Assembly (NCBI GenBank): GCA_012103455.1
Contig: WLWT01000001.1
Coordinates: 4,285,288-4,349,287 of the forward strand
Reading direction: 5' to 3'
Length of the DNA stretch: 64,000 bases
Source of the DNA: Gammaproteobacteria bacterium
Lineage (GTDB): Bacteria > Pseudomonadota > Gammaproteobacteria > HK1
Shown here: in pieces, positions 1-9,902 of the stretch
Numbering within the stretch: position 1 is the stretch's first letter
Layout of the letters: the number at the start of each line of letters is the position of its first letter
The notes under the pieces: generated by a model
Told to the model about the DNA's origin: nothing
The model's input: the letters and a program-made list of their open reading frames with translations, nothing else
Database searches by the model: none
Program-made: the position numbers and the translations under genes

Positions 1-1273
1 GCGCTGCCGCGCAGCACGGGTCAGAATGTGATACGAATAGATGGCTACGCCTTTTTCTATTGCAAGCGCATTGATATCTTCGATAGTACTCGCCGTCGCG
101 CTAGCGGGGGTATCGCCGTCGGCCGTTGCGCCGCGCAAACTGGCATCGGACATATACACGATGTAGCGGCCACCGAACTGTTCCCAATCGACGTCGTTCA
201 ACGCCGATTGAATACCCGCCAATCCATCTTCGGCCCAGCTTCGTGTAGAAACCGGCGACGCCGCTAGCTGCTGCGCACCCGCCAGAAACTTCTGCGCGCT
301 ATCGGCCTTCGCCGGATCGACGAACATGCGCGTCAGATAACCCACACCACGCACGGCTTCAGGATCATCGCGAAAACCGATGAGCCCAAAGCGCACCTTG
401 TCGGACAAGCCGGCGCGTTGTAACGACTCCAACAATTCAACAGCAGCCTCACGCGTCGAGTCTATATCTCGCTGCATGGAACCCGATGCATCGACTACGA
501 ATACCACGGCGGTGCGGTAGTCTTCGAGGTTTGGATTGACCCGGGCAGACAAAGACGCGGGTGGTTTGGCTGGCGGCGTATTCTTGGTGACCGCAGCCAC
601 TTCAAGTAGAGCGGACTTGATACGGCGCCCTTGGATTTTGTGCACCGCTGGCTCTTCCGCTGCCAAGATAGGCAGCAGGTAGAGCTGCTTGCGAATGTCC
701 ACGAAGGTATCGGGTTCGACGGCAATCACTTCCTGAAACGGTGGCGCCGAACCCTGATCGATTGCGGCATAGACCGACGCTTGCCGTTGCTCCAAGCCGC
801 TCGCGGTCATGAACTGCAACATCTTGTCACGCTCGGAGAAGAACAACACTCGATCACGGTGGGCCGGATCTTCGAAGCTCAACACGATATTTTGCTTCCA
901 CGGCACCGTATGCTCGGCGTCTACCATGCCCGCATGCACACCGCGGGTATTGGGACCCACCAACAAGGTGCCGTCTTCATTCTCCGCATAGACATAATAA
1001 ATCGTCATTGGCGCCACGGCTTGCGCTTTTTTTTTGCAGGCAATCGAGCGGCGGCCGGCAAGGCTCGAGTACCGCACCAGGCCGGGTCAAAACACGCTTG
1101 TAGAGCGTGGTCTTGTTGTCCATCAACAGCGGCCGCGCGCCCTCGGTCGCATCGACTGCAATGGCGCTAGCTACCAGTGCACCGCAAAGCGCAGCCAATA
1201 ACCCGATGCTTGGACGCGCCGGTTTTCGAGTATTGCCAAGGATGCCTGCGCCATCAGAGTAAAGAGTGCTCAT
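1..1273 (-). pseudogene. vWA-domain membrane/secreted protein, frameshifted, 3' end beyond window
   Basis: The ATG at 1273 overlaps the stop of the upstream Sel1 gene (ATGA), so it belongs to the leftward operon. Residues 1-45 contain a hydrophobic segment (GLLAALCGALVASAIAV) fitting a signal anchor or signal peptide. The first frame stops at 977, but after a nine-A tract (T9 at 1027-1035 on +) the neighbouring frame stays open to the left edge. It encodes a von Willebrand A domain with the MIDAS motif VVDASGSM near 500 and strand-like VRFGLIGFRDD and GRYIVYMSD. One A too many in the tract explains the break. vWA domains bind metal and mediate protein contacts; no catalytic domain is seen. 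It could be a true mutation, a sequencing error, or a gene rescued by slippage. The domain call is firm; the role in the Srf-type operon is inference. Confidence 0.75.
1027..1035 (-). repeat. A9 homopolymer at the frameshift site
   Basis: Nine T on the + strand (nine A in the coding strand) sit exactly where the vWA reading frame changes. Eight A would join the two frames without further change. Such tracts are prone to polymerase slippage and to sequencing error. Confidence 0.8.
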
Positions 1274-2430
1274 GGGCTTTTCCGTTGATTGTGCATGAAT
1301 GCGATCGCATCCTGATCGCCTGCCGCGGCAGCGCGTTTGATGAATTCAATACCTTGCTCCGGCCCGGTCTGCGCATCCGTCGCGCCTTGATACAACAACA
1401 CGCCGTACCGGTACTGCGCCTGTGGAACCCCTGCTTCGGCAGCGATCTTGTAATATCTCGCCGCGCTTTCCGCGCTCGGCCGCGATACTTGACGGCCTTC
1501 GGCGGCGAATGTCTCGGGATCGAACCAGCGCGCTACGACGAGCGCCGCTTGCGGATCTTTTTCGTGCGCAGCCCGCCTATAGAGCTTTTTTGCGATGTCC
1601 TCATCACCGTCTTTTTGACAACGTTCAGCCAGCTCGCGAATGACTACAGCCGCTGGCGCTTTATCTGCGAGCCACTCTTTGATCGCATCGTTGTTGCACC
1701 CAACTTTTGGCGCTGCCACTACTGTGGGCGCCGTAGGTGAGGCCATTTGTCCTCCGTCCAGATACCACCACACGGCAACCGTCCACACGGCAGCCGCCAA
1801 CACGGCGAGCGCTCCCAGAGCACCCAGCCGTACCAAGAGTGTGCGTATAAAAGGTTTACCGGGCTGTGCCGGCACCGGTGAGGGGGTAGTACTATGCGCT
1901 TGCGCCTCTAATTCAGGCTCGGATGCTTGCGCTGGCCCTGGTTCTTGCACTGGCTCTACTGCATCCTGGGCCAACCCTTCCCGAGTGGATCGTTCCTGAT
2001 TCGGATGCTCCACGACCGCTTCGTTGGCGGGCATTTGCGGGTGCGTATCGTGCTGAACTTTCAACGCCGTTTCATGGGTTGCGCCCGCTTGCGCGGCGCC
2101 GGCCAACACTGGCACAAGCCAATACAAGCGGTATGCAGCAGCGCCGTCACTCGTCTCTACACTCACCTCGATGGTCGTATTGACGAGCTTCTCGTTTAGC
2201 GCGGGTGGAACGCTGATCTCCACCCTGCCATCGTCCCGGCCAGCACAGTTCAACGCATGCCAAGTCAGATTATCGCCCCATTCACCGTCGCCCAACCATG
2301 GCGGCTGACTATTGCGCCTAAAACTCGCCCGTAACTGCCCGCCATCGGGCAGCGCACACGGCACGACCAAGCGCGCCCAGCCCGGCCTGTCTACGCCAAG
2401 CTCTTGAACTATTTCAGCGATAGCGCTCAT
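1270..2430 (-). CDS. Membrane protein with C-terminal Sel1-like repeats
   Basis: This 386-residue protein has an N-terminal globular part (about 1-110), a Pro/Glu/Gln-rich linker (about 110-190), one clear transmembrane helix (about 197-225, LVRLGALGALAVLAAAVWTV) and a C-terminal Sel1/TPR-like part (about 245-386). The last part shows helix pairs such as AARYYKIAAEAGVPQAQYRY and AAAAGDQDAI. Sel1 repeats form a superhelix that usually holds partner proteins, so an adaptor role at the membrane is likely but unproven. The gene lies 33 bases downstream of the SrfC-like gene and its stop overlaps the next start, so it is translationally coupled to the vWA gene. No strong ribosome binding site is visible before the ATG at 2430. 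I do not recognise the N-terminal part. Confidence 0.75.
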   Translation of the reverse strand: MSAIAEIVQELGVDRPGWARLVVPCALPDGGQLRASFRRNSQPPWLGDGEWGDNLTWHALNCAGRDDGRVEISVPPALNEKLVNTTIEVSVETSDGAAAYRLYWLVPVLAGAAQAGATHETALKVQHDTHPQMPANEAVVEHPNQERSTREGLAQDAVEPVQEPGPAQASEPELEAQAHSTTPSPVPAQPGKPFIRTLLVRLGALGALAVLAAAVWTVAVWWYLDGGQMASPTAPTVVAAPKVGCNNDAIKEWLADKAPAAVVIRELAERCQKDGDEDIAKKLYRRAAHEKDPQAALVVARWFDPETFAAEGRQVSRPSAESAARYYKIAAEAGVPQAQYRYGVLLYQGATDAQTGPEQGIEFIKRAAAAGDQDAIAFMHNQRKSP

Positions 2431-2463
2431 AGCAACACGTCATCGTCGAACCACCCCGGCACG

Positions 2464-5256
2464 TCACAGGCTCGCCCGCGCCTCAACCGCCCGCGCCTTA
2501 ACCGGTTGTACTCGAGCCAAGATCCTGCCTAGAGTTTGGTTGTCTTCAGCGGATATTTCACGGCCTTCCAGGGAACCCAGATTGTCGAGCGACAACTGCA
2601 CCATGGAGGCCAGCCAGTCTTGCAAGAACTCCATCTCTACGCGGCGGCGTTGCTTACCGAGCGCCGGCACCCCCTCCACCGCGGGGGGCGGCATGAATGC
2701 TTTGCGCCGCTCGGCTTGCGGGGCCGGTGGCACGGGTGGCCGCTCATCATCGGATAATCCGCCGAAACCCAGCGATGCCACCAACGCATTGATCTCGTTG
2801 GCCACTATGATCGCGCCCAACTCGGCCAACTCTTCCCAAGCGGCTGAAATAACCTGACCGTGGGTAGACAATGATTGCGCGATGCGGCGCGTCAGTTGTT
2901 GTCCGTGCACCGCCATGCGCAATTGTTCGACCACGAACATGAGAGCTTCACGCCCGGCGGCGCTAGGCTGCTCGAACTGCGGCGCAGCATTGCTCAGTTG
3001 TTCCAACCACAACTGCACCGCCTGCTCGGCGAATGCGAGGCTGCGCGGATCGGCATTATCACCACCGGGCTCTTCCCTGCTTTCCATTTCAGTTGCCGGT
3101 TCCTCGTCTTCGTAATCATCATCCAGATCGAAAATGCTGCCGCCCTCATCCTCCGGCTCGGCCTCACCGGACGGATGTTCGGTTTCCTCGATTGCCGGTG
3201 TGCCGAACCGGGCAATATTCAAATAAAGGCCGTAGAGTTCATCCACATCGGCCTCGAAGCGCCGTAACACCCGGCCGAAATTGCGCCCGTTTTTACCGAT
3301 CGAGCGCCCTATACTCTCTACCGCCTTAGCCGCCTGCTGGCGGCGGCGCTCGCGCGATTCCTCGGTTCCAGCTTCATGAAACGTCTCAAACCAACGGCTG
3401 AAATCACTCGCGGCCTCGGCCAGCCGCCCCTCGATCTGAGCGATTTTGGTGGCGGCCACGCAGACCTCATCCAAGCACTCGATGAGGTAACCGATCCCGC
3501 CATCATTGAGTTCGAGCAGCGCATCGAAGGCCCTCGCAGGATCGGCGAAATGTCGGGCGACCCGTGTATCGGCCAAGAAGTCGGCCTTGAGTCTTGGCAG
3601 ATCACCCGCTATCTCCTCGGCATAAGCGATTTCGACGCGCCCCGATGGCGCTTGTTCGGTCTTGACCAAATGCGCTTGCTGCACCGATGGATTGCGCAAC
3701 CACAATGTGTTGGCAAATGGCCGCGCCACGCCATCGACCACCTGCCATTCCTCCAACCATCCTTCCTTCTTGAATTCTGCGCGCACGGATGCTTCGAAGC
3801 GGCGGTTCCACTTGTGCTTGCGTGATTCGTCGTCTTCACCTTCTTTTCGCATAAAATCCGCATCGGATTTGGTGAGCACTACAAACAAGGCGGTGGTCTG
3901 TGCAGCCCGTTCGCAAGCCTGCTCTCCATGGGTACGATGCACCCACTCACCCACCATCGAGCCGAGGTCTTTGACCTCCTGATTGCTAGGTGGCATGCAC
4001 AGCAACATGGCGGTGAGTTCGCGCTCGTCCGTATAGCGTTTGAACAGCATGGCGACCTTGCCGCGTATGAACAGTTCGCCGGTACGCTCCCTGGCATCTG
4101 CATCCGCATCCAAACCATCGCGAATACTGCGGTGCTTCTCACGCGAACGCGCGCCCGGAAAATCGAGCAAGTCGGTATGGGCAAACATCGGGGCGACGTC
4201 ATTGCCGACCTGTAAGCGCAACTCCGCCGTCAGCGCGCACAGGGTGCTACGCGCCACACCGATGCGCGCGGCTTGCCCGGCTACCGCAACGGGCAATGTG
4301 TCGTTCGCATCTTCGGCTGTACCCAGACCCAGCTTAATGCGGTCCACGTCGATGATGGTGCTGCTGCGCGGGGTCAGCGCACTCAAGGGGGCAAACGCAT
4401 CCGCGGCGTGACCGAGTTGTTCCAACGCGCTCACCAGCAGTACGAACAGCCCGGTAAATTCGTCGATGCCGCCCCAGAGCACGCTGAACAAGCGCGCTCG
4501 GCCGCGTACATCCAGAGCCGGTGCCAACCGGTTTACATGGTCCCAATAACCGGCCGCGCCCAGGTACTTGGAGGCGCTGTCGAAGCTTCGCCTGAAGTAA
4601 TCTTCAAGATCGTGCAACGTCACCTCATCCAGATGCTCGGCCCGCGCGGTCCCACCCTTGCCCGTCCCCGCTACCACCGCGCCGATCGCCTGCGCGCTCA
4701 TCGGCGCGTCGAACTCCAAGTTGTGATGATCGAAGTCCAATAAGAACGAATTGGCAAACACCTTGACGAGATCGGTCTCCGAGAACAAACGCAAGCCCAC
4801 CGGACAATCCTCGGGTCCATCCACCCGCGCCGTGGTAAAGCGCGTGACCAGGCCGGTTGATTCTTTGTCACCCGGCGGATTGATCTGTTCCAGGAAATTC
4901 AACGTCGTGGAGTCGCCGAAGCGGATACTGAGGGTGGACGTTTCCGATTGCGCTCCAGGGCGCTCAGGCGAGCCCGTCGATGGCGCGCAGGTAGATAGCC
5001 GCGATACCAGATAAGACTTGCCGGCTTGACTGGGCCCGAACACACCCACGCACATGCGCCTAGCGGCTGCCGCTTTAAGCCGGCGTGCTTCCAGTTCAGT
5101 GCGCATGGAACGGGTGCTCAGCGCTACTTGCTCCGAGCGCACCCGGCGCGACGACCCGGCAACCCTGCGCACCCAGGCGCGCGCTTCGCCACAAGCGGTC
5201 TCGAGATCCTGGCCCAATGCCTCCAGTTCGCTGGCATCCACGGTAGTGTCCCTCAA
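2464..5256 (-). CDS. srfC: SrfC-like protein with dynamin-like GTPase motifs
   Basis: This 930-residue protein matches the SrfC 'virulence factor' family by order and content. A P-loop GPSQAGKS is at residues 74-81, a DxxG-like LLDFPGARSR lies in the 350s and a T/NKxD-type VLTKSD near 460. These are the G1, G3 and G4 motifs of a large GTPase. The second half has long charged helices and an acidic, disordered stretch (about 685-740), then further helices to the end, as in dynamin-like proteins. The start shown is TTG at 5256; a GTG five codons on is equally possible. It lies 23 bases after SrfB, and SrfB and SrfC homologues are normally neighbours. The biochemical role is not settled; family naming comes from SsrB-regulated genes in Salmonella, and homologues have been reported as part of a tripartite toxin in Xenorhabdus. 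Confidence 0.8.
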   Translation of the reverse strand: MRDTTVDASELEALGQDLETACGEARAWVRRVAGSSRRVRSEQVALSTRSMRTELEARRLKAAAARRMCVGVFGPSQAGKSYLVSRLSTCAPSTGSPERPGAQSETSTLSIRFGDSTTLNFLEQINPPGDKESTGLVTRFTTARVDGPEDCPVGLRLFSETDLVKVFANSFLLDFDHHNLEFDAPMSAQAIGAVVAGTGKGGTARAEHLDEVTLHDLEDYFRRSFDSASKYLGAAGYWDHVNRLAPALDVRGRARLFSVLWGGIDEFTGLFVLLVSALEQLGHAADAFAPLSALTPRSSTIIDVDRIKLGLGTAEDANDTLPVAVAGQAARIGVARSTLCALTAELRLQVGNDVAPMFAHTDLLDFPGARSREKHRSIRDGLDADADARERTGELFIRGKVAMLFKRYTDERELTAMLLCMPPSNQEVKDLGSMVGEWVHRTHGEQACERAAQTTALFVVLTKSDADFMRKEGEDDESRKHKWNRRFEASVRAEFKKEGWLEEWQVVDGVARPFANTLWLRNPSVQQAHLVKTEQAPSGRVEIAYAEEIAGDLPRLKADFLADTRVARHFADPARAFDALLELNDGGIGYLIECLDEVCVAATKIAQIEGRLAEAASDFSRWFETFHEAGTEESRERRRQQAAKAVESIGRSIGKNGRNFGRVLRRFEADVDELYGLYLNIARFGTPAIEETEHPSGEAEPEDEGGSIFDLDDDYEDEEPATEMESREEPGGDNADPRSLAFAEQAVQLWLEQLSNAAPQFEQPSAAGREALMFVVEQLRMAVHGQQLTRRIAQSLSTHGQVISAAWEELAELGAIIVANEINALVASLGFGGLSDDERPPVPPAPQAERRKAFMPPPAVEGVPALGKQRRRVEMEFLQDWLASMVQLSLDNLGSLEGREISAEDNQTLGRILARVQPVKARAVEARASL

Positions 5257-5279
5257 CAGTGCCCCTCAACAATTCGCCA

Positions 5280-8252
5280 TCAGGCGCCTTTCAACAGGAT
5301 CCCGCTATCGAGCCAATAGCCGTTCTGATCGGTGAGTGTCTGCAAGCGCATTTTCAGCCGTTTTTTTACATTGCGCTGATCCATATCGAGCGCAGAGTCT
5401 ATGGCCAGCGACTCCGACAGGCGCTCCGAGCCACTGCGTTGACTGCGTTTCAACTTCACGGTTATGGGCGTGCGGTGATGCAACTCCCGGCTGTCCTCAT
5501 CGGATTGGTACTCGATCGAATAGAGCTGTGTTGCCGGCCACCATTCGTTGGCGAATTGTCTGAAGCCGATTTTCATGATGCCGTGAAATTCGATCGAGTC
5601 ATCGGGCGGCAAATCAGTGTCTTCGCTGTTCAAATCGACATTGGCGTAATAGACATCCGCGGCCGGAATTCTGTCCTGCTGATCCAGTTTGCCGATAAAT
5701 CTAACGGTCGATTCCGGTGCTTTGATGAAGTCGCTGCGGAAATTGAAGCTCTCGATGTTACCGGCGGCAAGCGAGCACAGCATGGCGCCGACAGCGGCAG
5801 TGGTCTTCGGATCACTGATATGACCATGATGATCTTGATAGGGATACCATTGCCCTACCCTGAATCCATGCATGGGCACAATTCGCCCCACCATCATAGG
5901 TAGCGTTTCCAACAGGAGTTCATTGATAGCGCGCAACCTCGATGGGCGCCCGGATACGAGCAAGATATCCACATCGTAACGCCAGACCATCTCGGCCAGC
6001 GCCCCCAGAACATCGCTCATATCGCTGCGGATGCTCTGTTCGATCTTGGCGAAATCGACAGCAAACGGGATTGAACGCAGATCGAATTCGGCGCCGCCGT
6101 GGCGCTGCACCGCATCGTTGACATAAGCCAGTACTTGATCGCTGGGCCTGCGGGCCGGATCGAAAAAGCTGTCGATGACGATATCATCGAATTTTTCGCT
6201 ATTGTCCAACGAAGACTCGTAGCGGGCCAACATGCCCAATGCGAGCGGATAAGCGACTTGCAGAGCAAACTGCTGGCGCCGCAACCGTTGCGATGCGCTC
6301 ATATCGCCGCGGTCGCCGCCGAAGAGCATCATCATTAAAGCACCGCTAGAGGATACTCCAGCCTGCTGCATGGCCTCTTCAATGGGATCCAGCACCAAAT
6401 TGCGAATAACGCGAAACAAGATATTGTCACCGGCGATATTGAAACCTTCGCGGAAGTGCTGCTTGGGGAATATCGATACCGAGTTACCACGGCCGGAGCA
6501 GGTGTAGCCCGATATGACCAGATCGGTGGTACCTCCACCGATATCGAGCGTAGCCAAGCGCAGCGCGTCGCTATGGGCCGCGGAACGTTTCTTGAGCGCG
6601 GCAAAACAGGCCGGTGCGTGGCCGGCGAAGTGCCGTACGATGCGCCCGTACAAATACACCACTTGCGCGGCACTGGCCTCGTCCCATTGAATCACTACCT
6701 GCGGCTCGCGCAACTTGGCGCGGGTCCAATCGAGCCCACCCCCATCGGCCTTCTCTTGCACTAAACCTGCCCCCAGGTAGGCCAGATCCCTGGCCTCGCA
6801 CACCCGCTGCTCCAACAACACCCGTTCCGCCAGAGGCATCGCCGAAGGCATGGTCACTATGAGCCGGCGCAAGCGCCGTGGATTTTCACTGTTTTCGCGG
6901 TCCAGCCGGTGCCCGGGAGAATTGACCACCGACAGAGCATGAAGCAAGACCTCCGCAATCGCAAAAGCGAACAAACTGCTGCGCGAGTATCTCGCTTCGA
7001 AGGCGGCAGCGCGCTCCTCCAGCGCCAAGCGGTGCAACGGTACGCCTTCATCGTTCACCAGGGATGGAATTGCGCCTTGCGCGGCAAACGGTTCATCCAG
7101 TGCGCGAACGGCGCCGGCATTAAAACGCCACTGCTGCGCCGGCGGCTCGGTACTCCACAGGTAGCGTTTAGGACTGGACATTCCGGATGTGCCTTCGTTG
7201 CCCACCCGCTCGCCCGCCAGCCTGGCGGCTTCGAAACCAACGCGGGCAATCGTTGGCCATTCGAAAGCATTACCACGCCCGCTCAATACCGAAAGATCAT
7301 TTTTGCCGAATTCGGCGAGAGCGAATTCGACCCGCGATTCGAACGGCTCTTCGTATACCCGATGCGGCTGACTCAAGTCGCGTATCTTGAGTTTAACCGC
7401 CTTGGCGATATCCGCACCGCTGTCCGGATCGGACTCGATCAGCAAACCACAGGTACGCGAATTGCCGACGTCCAGAATCAGATCGCAGTCGATCCGATCA
7501 CCCGTATTGCCGGCTATGAGGCGAATCGTCGGGATAACCTGCAACACGGCCAAGATGTCCAATAACGCCATGTAGAGCAACACGGGTTCAGCGGGTCCCC
7601 CCACCTCCTCGGCAAGCTCGACCGCATCCGGTCTGCGCGTCAAGCGCCGGCCTGTGCGCCGTTCGTACGCTGCCGTATACAATTGTTCGTAGGATTCGAT
7701 CAGCCATTGCCGGACCCAGGACTGCGCGGTAAACAAACCGATGACGCCAACATCGGGCACGCTATCGAAAGCGCGGCCAGCATCGTCATCGGAGGGGGCC
7801 AAATAGCGCTGCCCGGCGCGCACCTCCATGACACTGGTATCCAAGGCCAGCACGCAGCGGTAGTCGTAGCCGGATTCGTCTTCGCGGGGCAGCGCCACCA
7901 AGCGGATGCGCGCCCAGTTGTGCGGCCCATCAGCGAAACTGTTGGTATCGCGCCGCCGGAACACCGGCAGTGGCAACCAGCGCCCCGCGGCGAAGTCCAG
8001 TACTTGTTTGCGCGTCAGTGAATAGGTGCTCGCCCGGCCGGCCAGGTCGGGAGACACTGGCTCACCATCACGGTTAACGATGCAATACTCGCCGATATCG
8101 CCCCACATGGCGCCGGCTGTAGTGTCGTAACAGTCCCAATCTCTGGGCATGTTCGCATGTCGGGTACTGAACCCGAGATCCAGGAATTGAATACCGGAAT
8201 CCAGCACCACGCTGACCGTGCCGGTCTTGCGCAAACATCTCGCTAGCGTCAT
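5280..8252 (-). CDS. srfB: SrfB-like protein, actin/Hsp70-type ATPase fold
   Basis: This 990-residue protein agrees in size and context with the SrfB family. Three motifs of the actin/Hsp70/sugar-kinase ATPase fold are visible in order: phosphate-1 DVGNSRTCG at 261-269, phosphate-2 LDIGGGTTDL near 572 and adenosine-type LLVSGRPSRL near 763. This suggests ATP binding and a nucleotide-driven conformational change; the family annotation rarely says so. The ATG at 8252 is preceded by AGGAAAG at good spacing. It is followed after 23 bases by srfC and preceded by the srfA-like gene, giving the srfABC order. Partners are presumably SrfA and SrfC. The family call is fairly sure; the ATPase reading rests on motifs only. 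Confidence 0.82.
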   Translation of the reverse strand: MTLARCLRKTGTVSVVLDSGIQFLDLGFSTRHANMPRDWDCYDTTAGAMWGDIGEYCIVNRDGEPVSPDLAGRASTYSLTRKQVLDFAAGRWLPLPVFRRRDTNSFADGPHNWARIRLVALPREDESGYDYRCVLALDTSVMEVRAGQRYLAPSDDDAGRAFDSVPDVGVIGLFTAQSWVRQWLIESYEQLYTAAYERRTGRRLTRRPDAVELAEEVGGPAEPVLLYMALLDILAVLQVIPTIRLIAGNTGDRIDCDLILDVGNSRTCGLLIESDPDSGADIAKAVKLKIRDLSQPHRVYEEPFESRVEFALAEFGKNDLSVLSGRGNAFEWPTIARVGFEAARLAGERVGNEGTSGMSSPKRYLWSTEPPAQQWRFNAGAVRALDEPFAAQGAIPSLVNDEGVPLHRLALEERAAAFEARYSRSSLFAFAIAEVLLHALSVVNSPGHRLDRENSENPRRLRRLIVTMPSAMPLAERVLLEQRVCEARDLAYLGAGLVQEKADGGGLDWTRAKLREPQVVIQWDEASAAQVVYLYGRIVRHFAGHAPACFAALKKRSAAHSDALRLATLDIGGGTTDLVISGYTCSGRGNSVSIFPKQHFREGFNIAGDNILFRVIRNLVLDPIEEAMQQAGVSSSGALMMMLFGGDRGDMSASQRLRRQQFALQVAYPLALGMLARYESSLDNSEKFDDIVIDSFFDPARRPSDQVLAYVNDAVQRHGGAEFDLRSIPFAVDFAKIEQSIRSDMSDVLGALAEMVWRYDVDILLVSGRPSRLRAINELLLETLPMMVGRIVPMHGFRVGQWYPYQDHHGHISDPKTTAAVGAMLCSLAAGNIESFNFRSDFIKAPESTVRFIGKLDQQDRIPAADVYYANVDLNSEDTDLPPDDSIEFHGIMKIGFRQFANEWWPATQLYSIEYQSDEDSRELHHRTPITVKLKRSQRSGSERLSESLAIDSALDMDQRNVKKRLKMRLQTLTDQNGYWLDSGILLKGA

Positions 8253-8306
8253 GACTTTCCTATTGCACTCGTCAACCCCGTTAAACCTGCCGATCTTACG
8301 CAGCCG

Positions 8307-8342
8307 GTCAACCCCCTTCTAGTCAACCCCCTTTTAGTCAAC
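8307..8342. repeat. 15-bp tandem repeat at the end of the srfA-like gene
   Basis: The unit GTCAACCCCCTT(C/T)TA occurs at 8307-8321 and 8322-8336, with a further partial GTCAAC at 8337-8342 that contains the srfA stop codon. It fills the srfA-srfB gap. No function is evident. Confidence 0.8.
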
Positions 8343-9786
8343 GTGTTATCTCGACCTTGTAGTCGGGCCCGCCGCCAAGATTCTTGCCCCTGCAAATCGC
8401 TCTACCGCCGGGTCCGTTCACGCAGTGGGTTACCGATGGTTGGAACGCCCGCCCGTCCGGACATTCGATTTCACCTTGCTCGGCGATTTCCACACTGCCG
8501 TCGGGATTGCGTCGCGCCCGTGCTGCACCCACGCAGGCGACACCATCGGCCCGGTCTAGGCGAACCGAGCCGGAGCCGTCGTCACGAAACTCATAGCGTT
8601 GGCGCAGTGGTTGGCCGGTATCGCGATCGACCAAGCCCGTTTCCGCGCGCCAAACGCCAGTGATAAAGTCCACGCCCGTCCCTTCGCCGTCAGGCGGGAT
8701 CTGCAAAGCTTGCGCTGGCGTAGCGGGTGCTTCCTGTGGCGCGGGTGCTTGCGTTTGGTCATCCGTGTTCTCATCTGTGGGCTACGGAGCGGCCGGCGGC
8801 GCCGGCGCAGAGCGCTCCTCTGCGATGTCCGGCGGCGGCTCGTTTTCATTCCCAGGGCTTTCATTTCCAAGTCTTTCATTTCCGGGGCTTTCGCTGCCAC
8901 CGGGCGGTACCTGTTCGGGTAGCTTTTGTTGCTCTTGGCCTTCGATCGGCTCCCGATCGATGAGCGTTCCGCCATCATGGCCGATGATGCGGATGCCGTC
9001 ATCACCGGGCTGTACCGGTTGCATCACCCCGGCGGCAGGATCGGCCGGCCGCGGAACGGCTACCGGTCGCGGCTCGACCGGGCGTGGGCTAGAGGGCGGC
9101 GCAACAACAGGTGATGGGACCTCGGCGATCTGTGCCTGCTTGTCGTTGACGCACTGGGTCAGCAACCAGCCGAGCAATAAGCCCAAGAGGAGCAGTAGCG
9201 GTAGCAACCACAGCCAGCGTAACCAGGGGGTGGTGCGTGCAACAACGGGCGCACTGGCCACGCTGGCGGCCGCTTCTTTTACCCCCTCCGGAGGCGCCAA
9301 AGGTAGCTCCAGTCGGCGGATATCCACTTGACCCGCTTCACCGGCAAACCCCCATGCAGCGACGACGGGTTGGTCGTCCACGAAATACAGATATGAAGCG
9401 TCCGGGATATTGACCGCTTCGTCCAGAACTTGTGCGAGCCGATTCTGCGCCCGGCTCTCCTCGCCGCTCAGTTGCAATTGCGTACTCAGATCCGACAACT
9501 GGTCTTGCAGTGCGGTGTATACGCCGTACAGGCGAGCTTGCTCGTCAGGTGCAAGCTCGTTCCACGAACGCACGTGACCGTCCATAGGCGCATGCCAGGC
9601 GATCATCCGACTGTCCGAGTCCAATTCGGGCCGTGCGAACAGTGCGGCGCAATGCTCACCCAGCCGCGCCCGCACGGTGGTGGTCAACTGACGGTGGCTT
9701 CGATACACCGGATCGCCCTCCACCCCTAGCGGATTGAGCTCGCGCATCGGTATGGAGCGCAGCAGTGGGCCGCTGCGAACAGTCAT
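8338..9786 (-). pseudogene. srfA: SrfA-like membrane protein interrupted by one in-frame TAG
   Basis: Reading from the ATG at 9786, the first 334 codons give a conserved-looking N-terminal region (about 1-165), a transmembrane helix (about 190-212, WLWLLPLLLLLGLLLGWLL) and a Pro-rich linker. A TAG at 8782-8784 then stops translation. The same frame continues open from 8781 to a TGA at 8338, encoding a Pro/Gln linker and a compact domain of about 120 residues (GVWRAETGLVDR..., with several Cys). Without the TAG the protein would have 482 residues, about the size I expect for SrfA-family proteins, and the C-terminal domain has clear coding character. A nonsense mutation, suppression or a base-call error could each explain it. 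The N-terminal region resembles that of the adjacent vWA protein (9903-11861). Family assignment is moderate. Confidence 0.65.
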
Positions 9787-9902
9787 TGCAGCGCTACCGC
9801 CAGGCCATACGCGAAGAGTGAACGGCTAGAGATACTGGCCATACAGCACTTTCCTCACAGACAAGCGTGCAACGGTCCTGCAGCACGCAGACCGAACTCG
9901 CG

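Noticed and set aside
6909..7565. Long + strand open frame (218 codons) opposite the SrfB-like gene
   Set aside because: It lies wholly within a well-supported minus-strand gene, has no family motif or ribosome binding site, and reflects GC-rich codon use.
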